Of a stretch of 54,727 nt of DNA, positions 45,258 through 54,727 are shown piece after piece (position 1 is the stretch's first letter; each line of letters begins with the position of its first letter). Position numbers and translations under genes: made by a program. The stretch comes from Multifurca ochricompacta (Eukaryota; Basidiomycota; Agaricomycetes; Russulales; Russulaceae): assembly GCA_022496185.1 (NCBI GenBank), contig WTXG01000238.1:1-54727 (forward strand), in the 5' to 3' direction. The notes under the pieces were generated by a model. The model made no database searches. It was not told where the DNA came from and was given only the letters and a program-made list of their open reading frames with translations.

Positions 45258-47791
45258 CTACACCACCCGCTCTTTTTTTGCTCGATCTCCGACGCCGTTC
45301 CCGAAAGTTTCGCGCAGCGCTTCATATCGTCTTCTCTGCGCTTTGCTCACACTGGGCGCGACCTTATCCAGAGCAGCCTCAAAATCCTCGACGAGCACCA
45401 CCACGCCTACACTTTCGTCTCCCTTCTCCATGGGACCTGCCACCGTCGGTTCCCGATCCATATCTTCTAACGTGCCCAACGCCCGACGGAGTGCCCGTAC
45501 ACCCGCCTCCCGCACGAGTGACGCCAAATCAGCACCGCTATACCCCTCCCCGCGTGCACCGCTGGTCATATCCGCGACGCGATCCACTGCAGTAGCAGGT
45601 GAAAGCGGGACGTGACGACGAACGAGTAAGGTACGTATGATCTCTACGCGCTCATCGGGCGAAGGTAGGTCGACATAGAGCAACTTATCGAGACGACCAG
45701 GACGGCACATAGCTGGATCGAGCATGTCCGGTCGATTTGTGGCTGCGAGGACAAAGACGCCGCGCCGAGTGTCGAGCCCGTCGAGCTCGGTGAGGAGCGT
45801 GTTCACGACTCTTGCGGAGGACTCGGAGAGTGCTTCATCACGTCGCGGAACGAGCGCATCGAGCTCATCGAAGAAGATGATGCATGGCGACGACGCGCGC
45901 GCACGGGCGAAAACCTGACGGACGGCGCGCTCACTTTCGCCAACGTACTGCGAACAACCCCTCTTTAATCAGCTAATCTGTTGTCATACGCGCGGGGGGG
46001 GGGGGGGAACACATTAAGATCAATGGTGGTGCACCTTGTTAAGTAATTCGGGACCCTTCACGCTGATGAAGTTCGCTTGGCTCTCGTTCGCGACTGCTTT
46101 TGCGAGTAGCGTCTTTCCGCAACCTGGCGGACCCCACAAAAGGACGCCTGCCGGTGCGTCAATACCTACCGCACGGAAGAGCTCGGGCCTGCGGATTGGC
46201 TGTACAACGGCCATGTGCAACTCGCTACGCGTGGCATGCAGCGCGCCGATATCCGCCCAAGTGACGTCAGGGACAGTTGCGAAGCCTTCACGTTGCGCTG
46301 AAGGCTGGACTTCTTTCAGCGCAAGCACGAAGTCAGTCGCAGTGATACAGAGAGGCGCGAGTTGCGACGGGGTTAGAGGTCCAGGGTAACAGCGAAGGAA
46401 GCGCGCGATGGATGAGTGCGTGAGAGACCAAGTAGCAAGCTGATCAAATGGTGGGGGACGGGCATCGGGCAATGGAGTAGGGGGGCCTGATACCGCAGCA
46501 GGTGCAGACAGTGACGCGTCGACCTGCATAGAGACATCTGTATCTAAGACGGCGGGTAACGGATCACCGGGGATGACAATCGCCTCTTCCGAAAGACTTT
46601 TGAAAATACGCTTCACAGCGATAATGCCTGCCGCTCCGGTGAGCGCGTTCAAGTCCGCGCCAACATAGCCAGGAGTAGCCTTTGCAAGCGCGTTGAAATC
46701 AAATTCTCCATCCAGTCGTAACTTGGCACATAAAACGCGAAGGATCCTAGGGCATTGTCGTTCTGAGCCTCCCCTGAGAAAAAGATAACGAAAAAATGGA
46801 CGAACTGTGCTCGTGCCTCATCATCTGGGACTGTCATTCCAATTTCGTGGTCGAAGCGGCCTGCGCGGCGGAGGGCTGGATCCAATGAATCCGGTCGGTT
46901 GGTTGCCCCGATGACCACAACAGGCTTGTTTTCAGTCTTTTCCCACGATAGTTCTGCACCCAAGTTGTGAGCCATCCAACACAAACGCCTTTGATGCAAG
47001 CCCACCGTCCATGCAGATTAAGAATTGAGCGACTATTCGGCGCTCCATCTCTCGTTGTGCGCTCTCTCGTTTTGGTGTGATTGCATCAATCTCGTCGATA
47101 AATAACAAACATGGTGCCATTCGCTATGACACAGAGTCAAGGATCAGGATATCACCTACACAAGGTAACATTACCTTGGCCTCCTCAAATGTTTCGCGCA
47201 ACGTCTTTTCTGACTCCCCCGACATTCCGACACTATTGATGGCGCTGAAACGGGGATGAATGGCACGCCGAGTTCCTGATTGATAGCTCAGCTTAGCTCA
47301 CCCCACGGAAAGAAAGTCTAAAGAGCACATACCCCACCAATAGCATTTGCAAGCAGGGTCTTGCCACATCCTGGTGGCCCATATAGCAAAACACCGCGGG
47401 GAGGCTGCACCCCGGTGTGGAGGTAGACTTCAGGGTGTGTGAGCGGCATGGCCACAAGCTCAAGAATCTTCTCCACGCATGGGTCCATGCCACCCAGGTC
47501 AGCAAGTCGCACAGTCGGCGGTGCGTACTCCTTCGTGACAGAACCCCCGCCGACACGGCTACGTTTGCTGCCCTCCTCTCCGCGTGTAGATCGAATCTTG
47601 CGCTTACTTGACGAGGCGGTCAAAGGTACGTCTTCCGAGTTTACCAGGGCAGGTGTGGCTGCTTGTTCTGGGCGTGGAGGCTCTTCAGGGGTCGTTGCCG
47701 CCCCGGAAGGTGGAGTAGGGGCAGAACTAGTCAGTGGTGCAGCTGGTGCCACATTTAGGTTGACTTTTCTTCTTTGCCAGAGGCCTTGCAT
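45258..47791 (-). CDS. RIX7: AAA ATPase RIX7/NVL, ribosome biogenesis
   Basis: It is a hexameric type-II AAA ATPase that removes assembly factors (Nsa1 in yeast) from pre-60S particles in the nucleolus and nucleus. The leader contains a basic nuclear-localisation-like stretch ([14 protein letters not shown]). Next is [20 protein letters not shown] and the first AAA domain: Walker A GPPGCGKT near 47358-47380, the [19 protein letters not shown] motif, Walker [10 protein letters not shown] near 47082-47109, and [20 protein letters not shown]. The second AAA domain has [10 protein letters not shown], Walker A near 46111-46134, Walker [11 protein letters not shown] near 45856-45886, and [20 protein letters not shown]. 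Introns are readable near 47330-47270, 47170, 47000, 46780 and 45990. One base is missing near 47227, where GTGTCGGAATG should read with one more G. The first ATG I can fix is 47791; an N-terminal exon upstream (to about 48100) is likely. Confidence 0.94.
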
Positions 47792-48314
47792 GGATTTGTT
47801 GAGAGCATTGGGTCCCTGGCTGACTCGCAGTGAGCATTGCGACTAATTCAAGATTCAAGTGGGGATCGAAGCAGTGACGCGGACCCAAGGGATCAACGGA
47901 TCAAAGCAACTATTCGACTTCCCCAAGCAAGCAAAAAAAGGAATGGGGGTGATCATTGATGGCAGGGAGCGTACCGATATCTCCATTTTGTGAATTAGCC
48001 AGCACAATACTCAAAAATGATGCGCAGACAGCTGCAAAAGTGAAGTTTGGCTCTTACGCCCCTCGTATAGATAGCACGGCATGAATAGGAAAAAGGAAAA
48101 GGAAAAGGAAAAGGGCCGCTGCGTCACGCAAATTGCATCGAAAGTCATGTGATCAGAACGATCACGTGTTCTTCCCCGCTATAAGACTATAACTCTGTCT
48201 TTCTTCAAGGATAACGCTCACCACATCTAACGCTATGCAATCGTCCCCTTGACCCAGTGCTCGTAGAACAAAGGAAGCCTATTGTTTTACTTCTTTGACT
48301 CAAATAGTCTAATC
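47792..48314. other. 5' region of RIX7 with possible missing N-terminal exon
   Basis: On the minus strand the frame upstream of 47791 stays open back to about 47830 ([11 protein letters not shown]), and an additional exon could lie near 47990-48050 (SFLSIVLANSQNGDI). I cannot fix the splice sites. An (A)GGAAAA repeat lies at about 48086-48112. Confidence 0.4.
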
Positions 48315-48512
48315 ATGACTACCGCCACCGCCGCTATTGCTACTTCCTACCTTGTGGCAGAACCCCGTTTGCATTGTGACCGAAACCTGGAACGACTGAA
48401 AATTCAGAGTCAGAGACCTATAAATATGACACGTTTTTTCGTGTCGAACCCCCTCGCCTCGTGTATTCTCCCCCAAACCGAACTTCCTATTCTTCACTAA
48501 AGAGCTCAATAC

Positions 48513-49384
48513 ATGTCTGCCGTCTATTGCGCTCACGAACAAACTGACGATATCTATTCCCGCCGCATATCGTTGCGGGCGCCTCCGGCTCCCAATCCAG
48601 TAAAACACCCCCCCATCTTCTGGCCCATGCGTCACTTCAGCTCTGCTGACACCACCATTCCACTCAGCGTCCCGTCTTGACGATCCCACCTGGACGCGCG
48701 GCTGATTGGCACCAGCACATTAGGATGTGGAAAGTCCTTCCCCCTCCGAAGCGCGTAGCTCACGAAATGAGTCTGACTCAACCCGTCTGGGAGTTACGTC
48801 TGAATCCGGATTACGGTATCTTGCCGGGTATCCCACTTCTCGAGGCGCTTCACGGCCTTGGCGTCGTCGGAGCTGGCGTGCCCATATACTCAGATCGCCA
48901 TGTGAAGCTGAATATCTATGTACGTGCGTCAACAAGTTTTCGGAAAATCCTTTTTTTTTCTTCTTTTATTTAAAGAAGTGTTTTCGTTGACTGTTTATCC
49001 CTCGGTTCATGCGCTTTTTTTAGTGGCCCCAGATGGGGGACGTTGATTACGAAGAGTGGTTCGACAGCATCGATATCGCTCGGCTCCGCTCGGCAAAGTT
49101 GCCTGTGTGATTGCTGGACTTTACCGTGGCCTCTTCGGGGTATAGTATCATCTCGCCTTGTTCCTTTTGACCGGGGTGCTGCGTTAGCTTACGATGCATC
49201 GGTTTTGTTCTCCACAACCCTTGCAGCGCGTCGGCCCGAAAATACGATCAATCAGCCCACAGTGGCAGATTCGGCCTCGGGACAATGCCAGGGGCATTTG
49301 TTTCGGCCAGCTGCGACTCACCCGACTTTATTCTTACGACGGCACTCGGATTTATCCCGAGATCGTGGCGGTGATCCCGCAGTA
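48513..49384 (+). CDS. Unrecognised protein, two exons, frame interrupted
   Basis: I do not recognise the family. The ATG at 48513 begins MSAVYCAHEQTDDIYSRRIS and the leader is Pro-rich (PPAPNPVKHPPIFWP). Further on, the frame containing KVLPPPKRVAHEM, QPVWELRLNPDYGILPG, IPLLEALHGLGVV and YSDRHVKLNIY reads like real protein. An intron (about 48918-49023) joins it to WPQMGDVDYEEWFDSIDIA. The last part (QWQIRPRDNARGICFGQLRL, YSYDGTRIYPEIVAVIPQ) ends at 49384. Frame changes near 48680, 49095 and 49150 prevent a single continuous reading. The alternative is that the region is non-coding or a pseudogene. Confidence 0.42.
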
Positions 49385-50831
49385 AAGCCCTGAAGCCACA
49401 TTTCTTAATCCCTTCCCTCCCTGACGCCTGAATGTTCAATTATATCCTCAACCTCCTTGTTCTATGTCCCTTATACTTATTATGCCTGATTCTTTTATGC
49501 CATCTCCCTATGATTTTATGTATTATGTCCCATGCCTCTGCTTTCGATCGTCATACCCGATTTTTTTCAGCACAATAACGGCCTGGATATCCTCAGGGAT
49601 AGCTGCTGTGGCAAGAATAGGATTTCATACGAGTTAGACACAAAAGCATGCAGCGTACACGATGGCGTGTTGTGTCCTTTTATCTTTCGTTCGGCGCCTC
49701 TCCATCGTCATTGTGTTTTGCTACCTGAAAGGAGGACACAATCGCCCAATTAAAACGAGTGACGTCTTTCTTTCCCTAAAGCCACATTTTACCCTCGGAC
49801 ATAGATTAGAACACACTCACTCTCTATTCCACCTCGTTAGAAGGCTCATAATGCCAAGTTACACCGGACAAACCAAAAAGCATAAAGGAAAGAAGACAAG
49901 CCGCCGGAGAGAATGGTGCATATTTCCAGAAGTATCACATGTGGACATCAACGTACTCCATACCTCCCGGATGATGCATGTTTCACTTGTGACCGGGGCG
50001 TGCAGGAATTGGGGAGGAGGAGGAGAGAGAGTTGCACAGGTGTGATAGTTGTGATGAGTGCACAAGCGCGAGTTAGTGCCAATCCTTAGGAACCCACGCC
50101 GACCTGGGGCCTGCTGCGAATGTGATCTGATATGTGAAGATCGATTCGGGCCTGGAGGCCTCCTATTATCGAGGCTGTCCTCTTCATCTTCATCCTCCGA
50201 TTTTTGGAACAGTTCCGTCGGCATCCAGTCGTTGGACATTTCGAACTTGCGAACTTGTGAACCGGACTTTATATATATTTACTAACCCTGGCGAGGAGAT
50301 GTTCTTAAGTTACTGTTCCGCCTGTCCCTATCTTTCGCTTCAATGAAAGACTGGCACGGGCGGATTAGCCGGATGCAAAGCGGTGTTTTTGATTCACAGA
50401 GGGACAGAGGATCATGGCCGGGCTCCCGAAGAGAACTGTACGCTTCCATTCCATTGCTTTCCATTTCCTCCTTCCTATAGATTTAGTCACGTGGTTGATG
50501 GCTACGGGAGGTTGAACGAGGCTAGGCTAGTGAAAGAGAAAGCAAGTGACATCCCCTCCTCCTCCTCCTCCTCCTCCTTTCGTCCCTCTCCGCACTCCTC
50601 ATCATTTCCGCAATCCTGTTCATCCCTTATTTTCCGTCATATCATCATTTTCACGCCTCTCTCACGATTTGATCCAAACGCATAGCTGCATCCTTCCTTT
50701 GATCAATTAAGCAGCTGCTATCCACGTTCTCTCCGCACCACTACTGCACCTTATTTCTGCCACCTTCAGCATCTACACGGGTTGACACCTCCCCTGCCAC
50801 CTTGACACTTCTCGACATTCTACCTACTTGC
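49385..50831. other. Intergenic, no gene seen
   Basis: It contains a (CCT)n run near 50548-50580 and scattered T-rich stretches. Open frames here are short and not conserved-looking. The downstream half is presumably 5' region of the membrane-protein gene. Confidence 0.45.
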
Positions 50832-53656
50832 ATGACTGCGCCTACTCAACAATTACCCTCGTGGCTCTCGCTCTCGACGTCACTGGCGACGAATGCCGCA
50901 GGACAACCAACCGCGACGTTCACCACTCTTTTAACTCTCCCTCTGACGTACTTTGGGCCCTCAGTGAGTTTTTTTCCATATTTTTCAAACACATCTTCAG
51001 GTGCCAGAGATTGTCCTCTGTACTATCCCCAGGGGTGGGAGAGGGGGGGGGTTGGTTCGTTTTGTACACTTGGTAGATAGGAGGGATTGCCAAAGCTTAC
51101 GGGCTTGCACTCAGCCTTGCTGTTAAATTCTATATCCCAATAGAGTCGACTTGCTTTCATATGCACTAGCATACTTACGTCCTATTTTCTACTCTAGATA
51201 CCCCTTGGTTCTGACGGGGTTTGGGTTTACGGGGGGTCGTCTTCCCCGGCGCCGTCATCGTCCCTTTCTTCATCATTCACCAATTCTGGGTCATGGTCTG
51301 GGTCAACTCAAACTTTTTCAACTTTTGCGACACCCTCTGCGACACCCTCTGGACACCCTCTGCGACACCTTCTGCGACACCTTCTATAACTTCAGCACCT
51401 TCACTACGTCACCAACATCAGTTTCCACTCTCGTTTCCTCATCACCCACTACTTCTTCCATCTTATCTTCCTCTACCCCTTCTTCATTACCAGTTAGCGG
51501 CCAAACATCCTCCCACTCGCACCTTTCGCGCGTGATCATTGGCTCTGTCCTTGGTTCAGTGCTCGGTTCGCTCCTTCTGCTCTTCTTGCTTATCTGCCTT
51601 CTGCGTAAGCGACAACGTAATCAACGCCAGCGCAATCGTCGCCCGGAACCTCCGATGGGTCAGGTCATGTGGATGTGGCATGATGTTCACAGACATGATG
51701 ACGATCAGGATGCCGATCTGGACGCGCAGCTGCGCTCTCCTGATGAAGCCTCTCCTCAGAGTAGTGGCGATGAACGCGATGCATTTCTACGTCGCAGCGC
51801 GGACGCACCAGAGGGCAGCAAGGACGGCGAGCCCACCGCACGTCTAGTCGACGCGCCAAGAACATCGCACGATTCCTCAGGTCCGATCGGCATTGCGCTG
51901 GCTGCGGGCAATAAAGTGATTGCCTCACATCCTTTTGTGTCCAAATCGGGCTCGTCATCCATGGGCAACTTCGGGTACCGGCGTGTTATCTCCCGCGAGC
52001 AACTCGCCGATGCGTACCCTGGTCTAATTCAGAGCCATGACCTCCTAAAGAGCCCCGAGGACGCGGAGCTTGGGCCCGATACTCCGCTTTTACCACCGCC
52101 TACAGTTAATCTCAATGTCTCTCATGGATCGCGTAAATCACTGTTACCCAGTGAGCGCTCGATGACGCCAGGAAATGATCCAGAGTCAGCTTTACTCTAC
52201 ACGGCACAGCGTGTCCAGGTCGGCAAAAGTACCCGGTCATCATCTGGGTCGCCCTGGCCCGAGGCTGTTGGCATACCTAGCATCGTGCCGCGGAGCTGGC
52301 TCACCCCGACGACACGCTCAGCGACTCCGACGACCCCATCAACAAAGTCTTCGCTTGTCGGCCGCCAGCTTACTGACGCTGAGCTGGAAGCTGGACGCAG
52401 CCTTAATACCCAACTGCGGTCGGAGATGGGTTATCGTGACGGCTTACGTCCCGTATCAGGAGTGAGTGGAGTGAGTACAGGCTCTGCAAGGTCAGGAAAC
52501 ACGATCTTTATGATGCTCAATCGCGAGAGGATTGTCTCATACACCACCGCCTGTGCCTCTCCTTCCCCAAGGCACGACCTCAACTGGTCGCAGTGGCCAT
52601 GCCGGACCGTCCCCCCTATCCGCAATGCCAATAGCTGCACGAGATGAAAGTGAAGGACCGCCGGCATACGAGCCCACTCCACCAAGCACTGGAAACCCAG
52701 TTGATGCGGTTGACTACCTGGATGTACCCATTCCGCGTCCTGCTTCACCTTTTGCGTCCGTGTCTTCAGCCAAGCAAGTACCGGCTCTACCTGGTCTTAC
52801 CCTCCCAGATCCACATGTATGGCGTGACTCGGCTACTGCACCCTCTGATGCCAGTGGTGGTATCAACATCGAGTTGTTGGAAGAGGAGCCTCCTGCAGCC
52901 CGAGAGAGCTGGAGACAGATCTCACAGGTGTTCCCCGGGTTGCATGACAGGCGAATGACATTCGGTATAGTAAGCTCACTCATTATCCCCTAGTTGTACA
53001 TGTTCAATGCCTTTAACTCAACCCCCCTCCCCCCCTTCTCTGCTTTTGGCCTGTCTGTTCTAGCCTTTGACTGTCGTAACCAGCGTGAGCCAACAGTCTC
53101 TGAACAAGGATCTCTTCACTCGATGCGATCGCACCTGAGCCCGCACTCGGCTTTGAGTGCATCGGGCTCTGCCCCGGCAGCGTCCAACTCTGATTACTCG
53201 CGAGGGTTCATGGGGAGCAGCCTCAAGTCTCTCACGCACTCTAGCTCCATCTCTTCGACCGATCGCCGCTTGGTTCGGCCAAACCCAGGCGAGGTATCAC
53301 CGGCCCTTTCTGCCATTGGGCGCCCTCTCGCTGCCGTTTCTCCTTCTCTACCTTCCCTGGCCCTACCACAGGTACCACCTGCTGCTGCGCCACAACTCGT
53401 GCAGAGCGCGACAATTACGTCGACGACGACTACGAGGAGCAGTGTCACGACGCACACGTCCTTGACGGATCCGATCACGGGTGAGGTTTCGCGTCTTGCG
53501 CACCCTGCGTGGACGGGTGGACGCGATTCGTTTGAACATGATGTGTCTCCGCCCACACCACCGCCAAGTTCATGGGGTGGCGGATGGAGTAGTCCAAGTC
53601 ACCTGCGCATACTGCAGAATCGGGTTGGGGGACGTGATGGTATGAGCCATGCGTGA
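50832..53656 (+). CDS. Single-pass membrane protein, Ser/Thr-rich ectodomain
   Basis: The family is not identified. It begins MTAPTQQLPSWLSLSTSLAT, continues to PLTYFGPS, and after an intron (about 50963-51199) reads IPLGSDGVWVYGGSSSPAPS. A mucin-like Ser/Thr/Pro region with an (ATPS)n repeat follows, then one clear transmembrane helix (VIIGSVLGSVLGSLLLLFLL, near 51535-51600) with a basic stop-transfer (RKRQRNQRQRNRR). The cytoplasmic part is long and disordered (about 650 residues), rich in Ser/Pro, with FGYRRVISREQLADAYPGLI, PPAYEPTPP and a C-terminal WGGGWSSPSHLRILQNRVGG. The topology resembles fungal wall or surface sensors. Frame breaks lie near 51345, 51405 and 52510-52545, mostly at repeats or T runs. 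An intron lies near 52967-53065. Confidence 0.72.
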
Positions 53657-54411
53657 ACCGCCCACACACACAACGCCCACACCTCTTATGTCGGGGGCCG
53701 CTGCATTATTTAAAATTGGGTGTTAGTCGGCGGCGGTGGGTTGTAGAGAGTCGATCCTTCCTTCATTAGAGATTGACTGACTGACCGAGTGGCGTTTATA
53801 ACTCTTTTTTAACATTTATCCCTTTTTTTTTTCTTGCTTTGGCGTGGTGCTTGATCTTGGTAGACACCATTGACTCGACTCTCATCTTGTTCTATCTCCC
53901 TTCCTTTGTGTTCACTGACCTCTTATTACTCATCCTCCACCCAACTGCGATACCTCCCACAACATCATCCATCTGTTCATCTCTCCATGTTTATTTGGTT
54001 CTGGCTAACTTCTCTCTCCCTCTCTCCCTCTCTCCCTCTCTCGTCTCCACAACGTACTCATACCTTTCCATATCTACATCTTTTTACGACACGATCCCCA
54101 TATACTTTACGACAACTAACGACGACGATAACGACAACGATAACTAACAAGGTACCGGTATAAGTTGGTTATGTTTTGATTGATTCTTTTGATTCTTTTT
54201 TTTTTTGTGGAAAAAAGGAGAGAATGTATCAATTTTTTTTTTTTGCGAGCGTAGGCAGCAAAAATAAATAAATCCTTTCGAAAAATATTTTTCAATTTTC
54301 ATTAGTAGATGATTAGGGGGTCACACCTGCCTGTCGTTGTTGTTTTTATTAATTAATTATTAACTAGCAATTGAAAACTGTGAACATGCATCCAACCCGC
54401 GTCCTCCGCAC
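53657..54411. other. 3' flank with microsatellite and A/T-rich DNA
   Basis: It contains a (TCTCCC)n tract at about 54010-54042 and T runs near 53824, 54199 and 54232. No gene is recognisable. Confidence 0.5.
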
Positions 54412-54633
54412 ATGTCAGTGCGACAATACGACACCTGCCACTTCATACACGTGTTGGTGGAATGCCCCTTGTATGCCCAAGCGCGGGCAACATGGCAGCT
54501 GACCTCTTCGGACTTGGATGACCTAACCGTCCCCCAAATCTTCAACAATCGAGGGGTGGTTGGCCATCTCCTGGAGTTCCTTCAGGAGACCGGTGCCTTC
54601 CGTCGCCCGATTGCCATCGCGACGCCCCCGTGA
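54412..54633 (+). pseudogene. LINE reverse transcriptase C-terminal remnant
   Basis: The frame reads QYDTCHFIHVLVECPLYAQA, then RATWQLTSSDLDDLTVPQIF and GHLLEFLQETGAF. A Cys-His pair followed by VLVECPLY is the pattern of the zinc-binding end of non-LTR retrotransposon polymerases (the HxxxxC in E-H-x-L-x-E-C-P type motifs). Nothing resembling the catalytic domain precedes it in the window, so the copy is 5'-truncated. The 3' flank runs to the window edge, so its tail cannot be compared with the LINE-like tails at 1.4 and 12.9 kb. Confidence 0.65.
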
Positions 54634-54727
54634 GCCGGATTGAGTTTAGGGTATGTTGGACTTGGACTTAGTAGGTTTTTCTTTCCTTTCTTTGCTCCAT
54701 GAACGGTCTCTGTTTCGGACGGCCTCT

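Noticed and set aside
1..54727. tRNA or rRNA genes
   Set aside because: I looked for B-box-like GGTTCGAATCC-type sequence and found only matches inside coding regions, with no foldable cloverleaf around them.

Overview
The window looks like nuclear DNA of a filamentous basidiomycete (Agaricomycotina). The evidence is many short GT-AG introns of about 50-60 nt with CTNAY-type branch points, basidiomycete-type Goodbye-NACHT-ankyrin NLR genes, a fungal bicupin oxalate decarboxylase, a fungal formamidase, F-box and arrestin-like genes, and remnants of Ty3/gypsy and non-LTR retroelements. No rRNA, tRNA or CRISPR array was seen.

Layout. 1-3.4 kb is repeat-rich: a decayed ankyrin fragment, a LINE-like 3' tail and a solo LTR with a visible target duplication. 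3.55-5.74 kb holds a secreted oxalate decarboxylase (+). 7.2-18.6 kb holds two tandem NLR genes on the minus strand, separated by about 2 kb that carries another LINE-like tail. 19.6-21.5 kb is a cytochrome P450 (-), divergent from an HSBP1-like gene (+, 21.8-22.4 kb), followed by a SAM-like/coiled-coil/tail-anchored protein (+, 22.8-24.8 kb). 25.2-29.4 kb is an internally deleted gag-only LTR retrotransposon. 30.1-34.4 kb is an arrestin-like gene with a very long low-complexity tail (-), divergent from a formamidase (+, 34.7-37.1 kb). 37.6-42.7 kb is a third NLR (+), with a reversed LTR fragment just beyond it. 43.5-45.1 kb is an F-box gene (+), convergent with the ribosome-biogenesis AAA ATPase RIX7/NVL (-, 45.3-47.8 kb or further). 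48.5-49.4 kb holds an unrecognised coding region, 50.8-53.7 kb a single-pass membrane protein with a Ser/Thr-rich ectodomain, and 54.4 kb the C-terminal end of a LINE reverse transcriptase.

How the genes relate. The three NLRs are recent paralogues sharing domain order and intron positions, so this is an NLR cluster (putative non-self recognition or programmed cell death). Oxalate decarboxylase and formamidase both release formate, but they lie about 29 kb apart and nothing shows co-regulation.

Caution. Single-base frame breaks occur in most long coding regions, often next to homopolymers, including one inside a universally conserved motif of RIX7, which is expected to be essential. Many breaks may therefore be consensus indels rather than true pseudogene lesions. 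I keep the affected host genes as CDS and flag the break positions. Function and exon calls come from reading conserved motifs by eye; no database search was run.
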